Shown: in pieces, positions 33,020 to 41,579 of the stretch | Numbering within the stretch: position 1 is the first letter of the stretch | Layout of the letters: each line of letters starts with the position of its first letter | NCBI GenBank assembly: GCA_016183655.1 | Contig: JACPEH010000024.1 | Location: forward strand, 62,001 to 126,000 | DNA length: 64,000 nt | Direction: 5' to 3' | From: Rhodocyclales bacterium | GTDB lineage: Bacteria > Pseudomonadota > Gammaproteobacteria > Burkholderiales > Rhodocyclaceae | Program-made: the position numbers and the translations under genes | The notes under the pieces: model-generated | Seen by the model: only the letters and a program-made list of their open reading frames with translations | What the model was told of the DNA's origin: nothing | Database searches by the model: none

Positions 33020-33994
33020 ATGACCCACGCCATCCGATTCCATCAGACCGGCGGCCCCGAAGTGCTGTGCTGGGAAACCGTCGAGGTCGGCGATCCCGGC
33101 CCCGGCCAGGCGCGCGTGCGCCACGCCGCGGTCGGCCTCAACTTCATCGACACCTACCACCGCACCGGCCTCTACCCGCTGCCGCTGCCTTCCGGCATCG
33201 GCCTCGAAGGCGCCGGCGTCGTCGAGGCGGTCGGCGAGGGCGTTGCCAACGTCAAGCCGGGCGACCGCGTCGCCTACGCCGGCGGCCCGGTCGGCGCCTA
33301 CAGCGAGGCGCGCTGCCTGCCGGCCGACCGCCTGCTCAAGTTGCCCGACGGCATCGACTTCCGCACCGGCGCGGCGATGATGCTGCAGGGGCTGACCGCC
33401 GCCTACCTGCTGCGCCGCACCTACCGCGTGCAGCCGGGCGACGCCGTGCTCGTGCACGCCGCCGCCGGCGGCGTCGGCCTGATCGCCTGCCAGTGGGCGA
33501 AGGCACTCGGGGCGACGGTGATCGGCACCACCTCGACCGAGGCCAAGGCCGCGCTGGCGCGCGCGCACGGCGCCGACCACGTGATCTTCTACAACCGCGA
33601 GGACGTCGCCAAGCGCGTGCGCGAGATCACCAAAGGCGAAGGCGTCGCCGTGGTCTACGACGGCGTCGGCAAGGACACCTTCATGGGCTCGCTCGACAGC
33701 CTGCGCACCTGCGGCATGATGGTCAGCTTCGGCAACGCCTCCGGCCCGGTGGCGCCGTTTGACCCGCTGTTGCTGTCGCAGAAGGGTTCGATCTTCATCA
33801 CCCGGCCGACGCTGATGCACTACACGGCCAAGCGCGCCGACCTGGAGGCGCTTGGCGGCGAGCTGTTCGACGTCGTCACCGCCGGCAAGGTGAAGATCGA
33901 GGTCAACCAGACCTACCCGCTCAAGGATGCGGCGCAGGCGCACCGCGACCTGGAGGCGCGCAAGACCACCGGCAGCACGATCCTGTTGCCGTGA
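33020..33994 (+). CDS. qorA: NADPH:quinone oxidoreductase, zeta-crystallin type
   Basis: A 324-residue medium-chain dehydrogenase/reductase without catalytic zinc. The N-terminus AIRFHQTGGPEVL, the VGLNFIDTYHRTGLYPLPLP stretch and the nucleotide-binding VHAAAGGVGLIACQWAKALG motif match QOR. It reduces quinones one electron at a time using NADPH in the cytoplasm. A GGAGAA site precedes the ATG. The TGA stop overlaps the GTG start of the next gene (GTGA), so expression is coupled to a TAXI-type membrane protein. Confidence 0.92.
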   Translation: MTHAIRFHQTGGPEVLCWETVEVGDPGPGQARVRHAAVGLNFIDTYHRTGLYPLPLPSGIGLEGAGVVEAVGEGVANVKPGDRVAYAGGPVGAYSEARCLPADRLLKLPDGIDFRTGAAMMLQGLTAAYLLRRTYRVQPGDAVLVHAAAGGVGLIACQWAKALGATVIGTTSTEAKAALARAHGADHVIFYNREDVAKRVREITKGEGVAVVYDGVGKDTFMGSLDSLRTCGMMVSFGNASGPVAPFDPLLLSQKGSIFITRPTLMHYTAKRADLEALGGELFDVVTAGKVKIEVNQTYPLKDAAQAHRDLEARKTTGSTILLP

Positions 33995-35358
33995 GCGGTG
34001 CCATGGGCGCCAAGCTGAGGAGCAGCCTGCTCTCGTTCCGCGACCTGCTGGCGACGGCGTGGCCGATCGTGCTCATCGTCTCGATCGGCTTCGTCGTTGC
34101 CTACCAGTTCGTCAAGCCGGCGCCGCCGAGCAGGCTGATCATCGGCACCGGCACCGAGAGCGGCGCCTACCATGCGTTCGCCCAGCGCTACGCGGCGATC
34201 CTGGCGAAGAGCGGCGTCACGCTGGAACTGAAGACCTCGGCCGGCTCGGTCGAGAACCTCGAACGGCTGAAGCGGGGTGAGGTCGACGTCGCCTTCATGC
34301 AGGGCGGCATCGTTTCGCCGCCGACGGACGGGGAGGAAAGCAGCGACAGCGGCCTGCGCTCGCTCGGCAGCATGTACTACGAGCCGGTGTGGGTGTTCTA
34401 CCGCGGCGACAAGCCGCTCGGCCGGCTGCACGACCTCGCCGGCAAGCGCATCGCCGTCGGTGCCGAGGGCAGCGGCGTGCGCGGGCTGGCGACGCAGCTG
34501 CTCGAAGCCAACGAGATCCCGCTCGACGGCAAGCTGAAACCGCTGGCCGGGCTCGATGCCGCCGAGGCGCTGCAGCAGGGCTGGGTCGACGCCGCCTTCA
34601 TCATCGCCGCGCCGGAAGCGCCGGTGGTGCAGGTGCTGCTGCGCTCGCCCGGCGTGCATGTGATGAGCTTCGCGCAGGCCGATGCCTACACCCGGCGCTT
34701 CCCCTTCCTCACCCGCGTCACGCTGCCGCGCGGCGTCGTCGACCTGGTGCGCGACCTGCCGCCGCGCAGCACGACGCTGCTCGCCGCCACCGCCAACCTC
34801 GTCGTGAACGAAGACACGCACCCGGCGCTGGTCGCGCTGCTGCTGCAGGTGGCGAGCGAGGTGCACGGCAAGAGCGGCTTCTTCCAGAAGGGCGGCGAAT
34901 TCCCCGCCTACCTCGACACCACCTTCGAGCTGTCGCCGGACGCCAAGCGTCACTACAAGTCCGGCCCGCCCTTCCTGCAGCGCTACCTGCCGTTCTGGGC
35001 GGCGGTCTTCGTCGACCGCATGGTGGTCATGCTGCTGCCGCTGATCGCGCTGCTGCTGCCGCTGATGAAGATCGCCCCGACCATCTACACCTGGCGCGTG
35101 CGCTCGAAGATCTTCCGCCTCTACGGCGAACTCAAATTCCTCGAAAATGAGGTGCGCCACCACTACGCGGCGGCGCGGCACGGCGAATTCTTCGAGCGCC
35201 TCGACCGCATCGACGACGAGGCGAGCAACCGCAACGTGCCGCTCGGCTTCACCGACCTCGTCTACACGCTGCGCGAACACATCAACCTCGTGCGCAAGCA
35301 GCTGCTCCGCGTCGAGCGGGCGCAGGGAGAAAAGGAAAGGGAAAGCAGCAAGCCATGA
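33991..35358 (+). CDS. Membrane-anchored TAXI family solute-binding protein
   Basis: A 455-residue protein. A TM helix at about 25-43 is followed by a TAXI-type binding domain (about 50-320: LIIGTGTESGAYHAFAQRYA, DLAGKRIAVGAEGSGVRG, LQQGWVDAAFI). A second hydrophobic segment (about 343-362) follows, then a charged cytoplasmic helical tail. The GTG start at 33991 overlaps the qor stop; ATG 34003 is an alternative. Unlike ordinary TAXI proteins it is tethered at both ends and has no permease gene beside it. It could be a sensor or a partner for a permease encoded elsewhere. Confidence 0.82.
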   Translation: MSGAMGAKLRSSLLSFRDLLATAWPIVLIVSIGFVVAYQFVKPAPPSRLIIGTGTESGAYHAFAQRYAAILAKSGVTLELKTSAGSVENLERLKRGEVDVAFMQGGIVSPPTDGEESSDSGLRSLGSMYYEPVWVFYRGDKPLGRLHDLAGKRIAVGAEGSGVRGLATQLLEANEIPLDGKLKPLAGLDAAEALQQGWVDAAFIIAAPEAPVVQVLLRSPGVHVMSFAQADAYTRRFPFLTRVTLPRGVVDLVRDLPPRSTTLLAATANLVVNEDTHPALVALLLQVASEVHGKSGFFQKGGEFPAYLDTTFELSPDAKRHYKSGPPFLQRYLPFWAAVFVDRMVVMLLPLIALLLPLMKIAPTIYTWRVRSKIFRLYGELKFLENEVRHHYAAARHGEFFERLDRIDDEASNRNVPLGFTDLVYTLREHINLVRKQLLRVERAQGEKERESSKP

Positions 35359-35993
35359 AGAGCATCCTCGTCGCCAACCCCAAGGGCGGGGCCGGCAAGT
35401 CCACGCTGGCCACCAACCTCGCCGGCTACTTCGCCCACGCCGGCCAGCGCGTCATGCTCGGCGACACCGACCGCCAGCAATCGTCGCGCGACTGGCTCGG
35501 CCTGCGCTCGCGGCTGCTGCCGCCGATCGCCAGCTGGGACATGGGGGATGACCGTGACCACGCCCACCCGGCGCGGCCGCCGGCCGGCACCACGCACGCC
35601 GTGCTCGACACCCCGGCCGGCCTGCACGGCAAGCAGCTGGAACGCGTGCTCAAGGTCGTGCACCGCGTCATCGTGCCGGTGCAGCCCTCGCTGTTCGACA
35701 TCCTCGCCACGCGCAGCTTTCTCGAAAAGCTGCTCGAAGAAAAGGCGATCCGCAAGCAGCAGACCTTCGTCGCCGTCGTCGGCATGCGCGTCGACGCGCG
35801 CACCCGCGCCGCCGCCGAACTGGAGCGTTTCCTCGCCCAGTACGAACTGCCGGTGCTGGCCTACCTGCGCGACACGCAGCGCTACGTGCAGGTCGCGGCG
35901 CACGGCATGACCCTGTTCGACCTGACGCCGTCGCGCGCGGCGCAGGATCTGCAACAGTGGCAGCCGATCATCGACTGGGCGGACGGGGCGTAG
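35355..35993 (+). CDS. ParA/MinD-like ATPase without ParB partner
   Basis: A 212-residue P-loop protein of the ParA class. The deviant Walker A KGGAGKST (about 10-17) carries the signature second Lys, the A' region reads VMLGDTDRQQSSRDWL, and VLDTPAG supplies the Walker B-like acidic residue. No ParB or centromere-like repeat is seen nearby. It starts inside the stop codon of the membrane-anchored TAXI gene, so it is coupled to it. It might position a membrane complex, as orphan ParA proteins can, but that is inference. Confidence 0.88.
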   Translation: MKSILVANPKGGAGKSTLATNLAGYFAHAGQRVMLGDTDRQQSSRDWLGLRSRLLPPIASWDMGDDRDHAHPARPPAGTTHAVLDTPAGLHGKQLERVLKVVHRVIVPVQPSLFDILATRSFLEKLLEEKAIRKQQTFVAVVGMRVDARTRAAAELERFLAQYELPVLAYLRDTQRYVQVAAHGMTLFDLTPSRAAQDLQQWQPIIDWADGA

Positions 35994-36015
35994 TCGCCAC
36001 GAATTCGCGGCGGTA

Positions 36016-36228
36016 ATGGACAACGGATTGGCGATGAAACACGGGGAGAAGGAGCGCCCGCCGCGCTGCACCGCGTGCAAGCACTACTTCATCACGCACG
36101 ACACGAGCTTTCCCTACGGTTGCCGGGCGATGGACTTCAAGAGCTGGCGGCTGCCGATGCTCGACGTGCTGGAGTCGTCGGGACGGCCGTGCATGTATTT
36201 TCAGGGGAAGGAACGACGAGGTGGGTGA
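36016..36228 (+). CDS. Small Cys-containing protein, sometimes annotated as uracil-DNA glycosylase-like
   Basis: A 70-residue protein whose core reads CTACKHYFITHDTSFPYGC, then the last Cys in GRPCMYF. Four Cys suggest a metal-binding treble-clef or knuckle. Small proteins with this pattern are common in betaproteobacteria and have been named from distant similarity only; the length rules out an active glycosylase. The first ATG at 36016 has no clear Shine-Dalgarno; the in-frame ATG at 36034 is an alternative start. It follows the ParA gene by 22 bases on the same strand. Confidence 0.65.
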   Translation: MDNGLAMKHGEKERPPRCTACKHYFITHDTSFPYGCRAMDFKSWRLPMLDVLESSGRPCMYFQGKERRGG

Positions 36229-36715
36229 TTGATGCGTGAGCCAGCGTCGGTGACCTGAAATTGCGCTCTCCTATTGCAGCTATTTGTCCGCCAAGCTTAA
36301 GCTGATCTCCATTGTTCCCGTGATTGCAGTCGTTCCTCTCCTCAGTCGGTGCCAGCTTCTCCGGTGATGAGTCGCCGCGCTTTGCCGTACACGATCACGT
36401 GACGGACACGGTTGCTCAACGCGTCGAGAATATGCCTTCGCTGGCGGGGAATGTTGTTCTTGTAGTGCTGCTCGATTTTCGAGCATCTGCGCAGTATTGG
36501 TTGTCCCCCGACGTAGGGCACTTGCGGTCCCTGCGCGCGAGTATCGCGCGGAGGCGACGTTGCCCGACGGTGATGGTGTGCTATCTGACGGAGGCGCGGT
36601 TGGTCTGCCCGAATATCGTGTCGGGGAACGAGAGCATTAGCGCGAAGCTGTCTGCGCGACATATAAAATTGTGTCGATTCTCGATTAAAAGACTTCTTTC
36701 GTCGCCGGCGAGCGC
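36229..36715. other. Intergenic region of 487 bp, no convincing gene
   Basis: GC content is visibly lower than in the flanking 30 kb to the left. Two overlapping open frames exist on opposite strands (36324-36719 plus, 36342-36662 minus), but neither shows a recognisable domain, a good ribosome binding site, or consistent codon bias. The minus-strand C-terminal part looks somewhat protein-like and might be a remnant of a decayed gene. The region borders the low-GC gene to its right, consistent with an insertion junction. Confidence 0.4.
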
Positions 36716-39499
36716 CTAGTTCTGCCCGAGCCGCTTGAGTTCATGTTGGGAGAAGGTGTGTTCACGGTACATGACGACATTTGTGTCGACTGACTTACTG
36801 AACCATTGCTTGGCGTCAGAAATTTTTCCGTCCAACAATGCTTTTTGACCTAGATAGAAAAAGGCCTCGCACAAACGCGACCGGCTTTCCTTTTTGTTTT
36901 CTTTGGCAGCAGCGATAACTTTGGCTGTTTCGGATTTGCCAAGAACCAAGGAAATTGCCTCTGCCGGCCATGAATTCGGGAGTGAGTCAAGATACTTCTT
37001 GAGTAGTCCCGCTGGCTCCTGGTTCATTTTTCTTGTTGTTACGGCAAGCCAAAGCAATGCGTACGGTAGGTCATAAGGGCCAGCTGTTTCGGCAGCTTGG
37101 AGAAAGGTTCGTTGAGCGTCCTGATAATTTCCTAGGTAGAAATTCGTCATGCCAGACGCCATTGCTGTGTTGGTCTGACTTCCTTCGCTCTTGACATGTT
37201 TCAAGCTGTCCAATGCTTCACGGTATTGTCCGGAGTAAAGGTGTACTTCTGCTTTAAGGACGTGGGCAGCATCAGTAGGATCGATGGCGATTGATTTTGC
37301 GATATCCGCCAGCGCCTGCTCTCTGCGCCCCAATGACGACGCTGCTTCAGCTCGATCCCGATGGGCTTTTGCTAGCAGCACTCCGTCAAGTAACTCTCCT
37401 CGGATTGCCTCATCAGCGACTGCGTAATCCTTGAGGAACTGTTGATAGTAATTGTCCACTTGGTCGGGGTCGCGGAGGTTAGTCCCGGATTTTTCGAGAT
37501 CCTGAACAAGCCGCGCACGGTATCGGTCTCTATCGATGACCGGTGCTTGCAGTGATGAAAACAGTATTGGCCAGCCCTTCTGTTTCAAGTTTCCAGAGAA
37601 GGAGGGGAAATCATTGGCTGGCACATGGTCCCGTAATGTCTTGGCCCCGTAGTTGAACGAAAGGCGTGTGCCATCAAGTGTGATTCGATTGCTTATGGCG
37701 ATGTAGGAATCTTGCCAAGTGACCGGCGCCGGGATCGGGCTGGTCAACTTGTTCGGCATCTCGATCACAATGCTGTGATCGAATGAGGCCGGGAACGCAA
37801 GTTCGAGAGGAAATCTTCGGTCGGGTATTCCCGGGATACGGAACCAGGGCACGACGGAACGAGCATAAACAGAGGACATCGGAGCAGTTCCTCTTTCATA
37901 ATCGAAAAGTCGTGGAACGTTATAGGCTTGGGTTACAGAAATGACGTTCCCAGCCGAGTCGTCTGCCACAGTTGCTTCACCGCTGACTTCGATGTTCGGG
38001 AAATCCTTCCCATAATCGGCCTGCTGCCGTTCAACAACTCGACGGAGTCCTTCGGCTGCTAGCGTACGACGGAAGTTTTCGGCGCGGCTTCCGAAGTATT
38101 TCTCTTCTACGATCAAGGCGACCGGGGCTCCGTATTTCGTGATCTTGAAGGTCTCGACTACCTGGGCGCCGTCGCGACGCTGCGTTTCTGGATGGACCGG
38201 GGTGAGTTCATGACTGGGAGAGGCCGCTAGCAAAGCTTTGCTGAATGGGAAAACCCCTAGTGTTTCCAAAGCACTTCCTTGATAAGTCGCAGTACCGTCC
38301 AACCAAAAGGTTTCTTCCCCAAGCCTCGCGCGGACAATGACATGATCGAAAAACATCGGGGTTGGTAACCAGTCAGCCAACCCTTTACGAAGCACCGTCG
38401 AAACCAATGCCGGTTCGGCTTCGATCCCAAGCTTCCGTAACATGGCGCTGAGGAGGACAGATTTGTCCTTGCAGTCGCCGAAGCGTTGGCGAATCGTCAG
38501 GTTCGGATGGTTCGGTCGGTGGGAGCTTGTCCCTACCGCGACGCTGTAGTACCGAATCTCGTTCTGAACCCAAGTCAGGGTTTTTGCGAGCAAGTCGCGC
38601 TGACTTGTCGCCTCACTTTTGAGTTTGTTTAGGACTGCGTCAAACTCAGGGCTCAAGTCTGTGGGAGGTGAATACAGTGCCCTAGCCCATGAATTGACTG
38701 CGTCCCAGGATTCGTATTCAGACACCTGTAGCCATGGAAACATCGGGTGCCAGGATGGTGTTCCTTGTTCCAACCGTACCGCGGGCAGTGTTTCAGCGTT
38801 GAGACTCAGCGTCCTTATCCCACCTTCTACTGTTTCCAGCACGGGCTGATTGCTTTGATACAGTTTGTACTGGAGTTTGCGGGACGCTGGATACTGAATG
38901 CGGATTGACAGCTTGCCCACCGGAAGCTCTCGGGCAAGGGCGAAGATGCGCGAGTATTTGCCACCAAAAACAGGATTGTCGCCAGTGACTGAGTAAGCGT
39001 ACTCCACCTGATCGCCAACCCGAATGTCGGTCAAAGCGATGATAGCCTCAATGTCTTCGTCATAAACCCCTTCTTCTATGCGACGCTCCCGCTGAGCGAG
39101 GTCAATGTGGGCTGTTTTTAGTCGGTCGACGCGCTTTCCGTCACGGAAAACAGCTAATTCGTGCAGCGCAAGAGTTTCGAAATGTGGATTGAATGTGACT
39201 CTTATAGTAGAGACCTGCTCCAGTCCGGCCCTTTCCTGGGCGACAGTCCTTTGACGAACATAAGAGACGGGCTTTGGCCCCGCTAGGTTGACCTGATTGT
39301 CGGTCAGAAGAATTTTCGTTGGCCCGGTTGCTGAAAGCGTAGGAAGTGGGGTGGCCGAGGGGGGCGTTTTCATGACCCACGAGGGGGGCTTGTCAATCTG
39401 ATAGGACGCACCCCCGGATAGCATTTTCGTGGCTGCCGAACTGGGGGCTGCGGCGCCTGCGACCAGAAGGGCTACTATCGATAATAGAGAGATGCGCAT
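36716..39499 (-). CDS. DUF3857/transglutaminase-like protein with TPR-rich C-terminus
   Basis: A 927-residue exported protein with a signal peptide (cut after SSAA, about residue 22). A DUF3857 domain (about 60-220) is followed by a transglutaminase-like core: RFGDCKDKSVLLSAML holds the Cys, FDHVIVRAR the His and FWLDGT the Asp. The last ~250 residues contain TPR-like helices (QALADIAKSIAIDPTDAAHV; GNYQDAQRTFLQAAE). Related proteins are common in Xanthomonadales and Bacteroidetes. GC is close to half, far below neighbours, which points to horizontal transfer. The substrate is unknown. Confidence 0.88.
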   Translation of the reverse strand: MRISLLSIVALLVAGAAAPSSAATKMLSGGASYQIDKPPSWVMKTPPSATPLPTLSATGPTKILLTDNQVNLAGPKPVSYVRQRTVAQERAGLEQVSTIRVTFNPHFETLALHELAVFRDGKRVDRLKTAHIDLAQRERRIEEGVYDEDIEAIIALTDIRVGDQVEYAYSVTGDNPVFGGKYSRIFALARELPVGKLSIRIQYPASRKLQYKLYQSNQPVLETVEGGIRTLSLNAETLPAVRLEQGTPSWHPMFPWLQVSEYESWDAVNSWARALYSPPTDLSPEFDAVLNKLKSEATSQRDLLAKTLTWVQNEIRYYSVAVGTSSHRPNHPNLTIRQRFGDCKDKSVLLSAMLRKLGIEAEPALVSTVLRKGLADWLPTPMFFDHVIVRARLGEETFWLDGTATYQGSALETLGVFPFSKALLAASPSHELTPVHPETQRRDGAQVVETFKITKYGAPVALIVEEKYFGSRAENFRRTLAAEGLRRVVERQQADYGKDFPNIEVSGEATVADDSAGNVISVTQAYNVPRLFDYERGTAPMSSVYARSVVPWFRIPGIPDRRFPLELAFPASFDHSIVIEMPNKLTSPIPAPVTWQDSYIAISNRITLDGTRLSFNYGAKTLRDHVPANDFPSFSGNLKQKGWPILFSSLQAPVIDRDRYRARLVQDLEKSGTNLRDPDQVDNYYQQFLKDYAVADEAIRGELLDGVLLAKAHRDRAEAASSLGRREQALADIAKSIAIDPTDAAHVLKAEVHLYSGQYREALDSLKHVKSEGSQTNTAMASGMTNFYLGNYQDAQRTFLQAAETAGPYDLPYALLWLAVTTRKMNQEPAGLLKKYLDSLPNSWPAEAISLVLGKSETAKVIAAAKENKKESRSRLCEAFFYLGQKALLDGKISDAKQWFSKSVDTNVVMYREHTFSQHELKRLGQN

Positions 39500-39537
39500 G
39501 TTGTTCGAGGCCTTGCTTAGGTTATTGGTTGATCTGT

Positions 39538-39571
39538 TGTGAATGAATAATTATATATTCGCTGTGAATGA
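39538..39571 (-). promoter_or_regulatory. AT-rich promoter of the transglutaminase gene with direct repeats
   Basis: A TATAAT reads on the minus strand at 39555-39550, about 50 bases before the ATG. It is flanked by two identical 9-mers TGTGAATGA (39538-39546 and 39563-39571) 25 bp apart, and by GAATA-N6-TATTC (39545-39560). The arrangement suggests an operator overlapping the -10 region. Confidence 0.45.
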
Positions 39572-39707
39572 CAAAATGCCAAAGAGATGACTTCTGGGCG
39601 TTTTGGGCGAAGATGACTGGGGGTAGGCATACTCAGCTTGTTCTGGACCGATGGTGGTCGTCACATCTTTTTGGCTTTTGCTATCTTTCGTCGGTTTTCA
39701 GCAACAG

Positions 39708-40613
39708 TTAGTCCGCCAGCAACCCCTCCCGCACCTCCGGCTGCGCCAGCCGCTCCCTGAACCACCGCAACGCCTTGCCACGATGGCTGCTGCACCACGC
39801 CAGGTGTAGCGTGATCGGCGGCCGCGGTTCGACCGTCTGGCGGATGACCAGGCGGCCGGCGGCGGCTTCGCGTTCGGCCAGCGCGCGCGGCAGGTGGCCG
39901 ACGCCGAGGCCGGCGGCCTGTGCGGCGGCCTTGGCCTCGATGTCGGGAACGGTCAGCACGCGCTGGCCGGAGAGCAGGCCGGCGCTGCGGGCGGCGAGGC
40001 TGCGCGTGGTGTCGGCGAGGACGATCGCGCGGTGGCGGCGGATCAGGTCGGCGGCGAGCGGTTCGGGTTCGGCGGCGAGCGGATGGGTCGGGGCGATGGC
40101 GAAGACGAAGTCGACGCTGCCGATCGGCGTCGCCATCAGGCCGCCGCCGGGCGGCAGGTCGCCGGGGGCGCCGACGGCGAGCACGGCGCGGCCGCCAAGC
40201 AGCGCGTCCCAGCAGCCGGCGAGGACTTCGCTGGAGAGGTGCACTTCGGTGCCGTGGCCTTCGGCGTAGAAGGCGTCGATCAGCGGGTAGAGGCGCTCGG
40301 CCGGGATCAGTGCGTCGATGGCGATGCGCAGTTCGGCCTCCCAGCCGCTCGCCACCTGCCGCGCACGGCGTTCGAGGAAGGTCGCCGCTTCCAGCAGCGG
40401 CCGGCCGCCGTCGAGCAGGCTGCGGCCGGCTTCGGTGAGCACGGCGCGGCGGCCGACGCGCTCGAACAGCGCAAAGCCGAGCTGCTCCTCGGCCTTGCCG
40501 ACGGCGTGCGTCACCGCCGACGGCACGCGGTGCAGCGTCTGCGCCGCCGCCGCGAAGCTGCCGCGCTGGGCGATCGCGTCGAGCAGCTGGAGGAGTTCGA
40601 GGGATATGTTCAA
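39708..40613 (-). CDS. LysR family transcriptional regulator
   Basis: A 301-residue LysR-type regulator. The N-terminal winged HTH (LELLQLLDAIAQRGSFAAAA, then TLHRVPSAVTHAVGKAEEQLG) is intact, and the C-terminal two-lobed effector domain begins near residue 90. VPSAVTHAV is typical of the subgroup often called LysR regulators next to flavodoxin or quinone reductase genes. It is transcribed divergently from such a flavodoxin gene across a 170-bp AT-rich region and probably controls it. The effector is unknown. Confidence 0.92.
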   Translation of the reverse strand: MNISLELLQLLDAIAQRGSFAAAAQTLHRVPSAVTHAVGKAEEQLGFALFERVGRRAVLTEAGRSLLDGGRPLLEAATFLERRARQVASGWEAELRIAIDALIPAERLYPLIDAFYAEGHGTEVHLSSEVLAGCWDALLGGRAVLAVGAPGDLPPGGGLMATPIGSVDFVFAIAPTHPLAAEPEPLAADLIRRHRAIVLADTTRSLAARSAGLLSGQRVLTVPDIEAKAAAQAAGLGVGHLPRALAEREAAAGRLVIRQTVEPRPPITLHLAWCSSHRGKALRWFRERLAQPEVREGLLAD

Positions 40614-40783
40614 TTTAATTCACTCAATTCGTTAATTTATATCGCTGGAACGGCATTGGTATCCTGTTTAAGCTAGCAGGAAATGTGAGCAAAGTTGAAT
40701 TAATTGTTCAAGCGCTTGCCCGGCCCGCCGCCGCAAGGCTTTGCCCGCGTTTCCCTACCCCCGACTTCCAGGAGACCCAAGCC
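40614..40783. promoter_or_regulatory. LysR-flavodoxin divergent control region
   Basis: The region is strongly AT-rich. A dyad TTGAA-N7-TTCAA lies at 40695-40711, and a related half-site array (AATTTAATTCACTCAATTCG, 40614-40633) lies next to the LysR start. LysR proteins usually bind T-N11-A dyads in such regions. An AGGAGA site at 40769-40775 serves the flavodoxin gene. Confidence 0.45.
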
Positions 40784-41359
40784 ATGACCCAGATCGCCAT
40801 TGCCTACCACAGCGGCTACGGCCACACCCAGCGCCAGGCGGAGGCCGTCCATGCCGGTGCCGCCGGCGTGGCCGGCGTTGCCGCCCACCTCTACGCCATC
40901 GATAAGCTCGACGAGGCGCAGTGGGCCGAGCTCGACGCCGCCGACGCCATCGTCTTCGGCGCGCCGACCTACATGGGCAGCGCCTCGGCGAAGTTCAAGG
41001 GCTTCATGGACGAGAGCTCGAAGCGCTGGTTCACGCAGGCGTGGAAGGACAAGCTCGCCGCCGGCTTCACCACCTCCGCCTCGCAGTCCGGCGACAAGCT
41101 GTCGACGCTGCTGCAGATGATGGTCTTCGCCAACCAGCACGGCATGCTGTGGATCGGCCCCGGCCTGATGCCCGGCAACAACAACTCGCAGGGCTCGGTG
41201 CACGACCTCAACCGGCTCGGCGGCTTCACCGGCGCGATGGCGCAGGCGAACGCCGACCAGGGCGCCGAGGCGATGCTGGAGAGCGACCTGAAGACCGCCG
41301 CGCACCTCGGCGCGCGCGTCGCCGAAACGGCGGCGGCGCTGCGGCGCGGGCGGAACTGA
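40784..41359 (+). CDS. Flavodoxin family / WrbA-like NAD(P)H quinone oxidoreductase
   Basis: A 191-residue flavodoxin-fold protein. The phosphate loop is YHSGYGHTQRQAEAV, and GAPTYMGSASAKFKGFMD supplies the isoalloxazine-binding part. The MMVFANQHGMLWIGPG region matches WrbA-like proteins that reduce quinones by two electrons. ATG 40784 follows AGGAGA; the frame extends upstream but without a proper start. It is the only apparent target of the divergent LysR gene. Confidence 0.87.
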   Translation: MTQIAIAYHSGYGHTQRQAEAVHAGAAGVAGVAAHLYAIDKLDEAQWAELDAADAIVFGAPTYMGSASAKFKGFMDESSKRWFTQAWKDKLAAGFTTSASQSGDKLSTLLQMMVFANQHGMLWIGPGLMPGNNNSQGSVHDLNRLGGFTGAMAQANADQGAEAMLESDLKTAAHLGARVAETAAALRRGRN

Positions 41360-41442
41360 GCTCGGGGGGGGGGCTCTCCCCGGCCCCATCTCTCTCCCCA
41401 TCCCCTCCCCGGCCCGCCCAATCGCAAACGTCGCTTGCGCGA

Positions 41443-41493
41443 CCTTCCCCTTGTCCCAAGGGATACCGTCCCTGCGGGACATAAAGGGGAGGG
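41443..41493. repeat. Stem-loop repeat downstream of the flavodoxin gene
   Basis: CCTTCCCCTT (41443-41452) pairs with AAGGGGAGGG (41484-41493) with one mismatch, enclosing a smaller hairpin GTCCC-TGC-GGGAC (41468-41480). Pyrimidine-rich runs precede it. The layout resembles dispersed intergenic repeats of proteobacteria; it could also end flavodoxin transcription. Confidence 0.45.
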
Positions 41494-41579
41494 AGTGGGG
41501 GGCGTGCCTGATCGTGCTCTCCGCTCACGGCTCGCGGTATAGTTCCGGGATCGGCCCCGCGGGCTTGTCGGGAGTTTCC

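Noticed and set aside
30715..33033. 772-residue minus-strand open frame opposite uvrD
   Set aside because: Antisense shadow of uvrD with no recognisable domain or ribosome binding site.
36324..36719. 131-residue plus-strand open frame at the island edge
   Set aside because: No ribosome binding site, no domain, and a conflicting frame on the opposite strand; kept only as part of an uncertain intergenic region.
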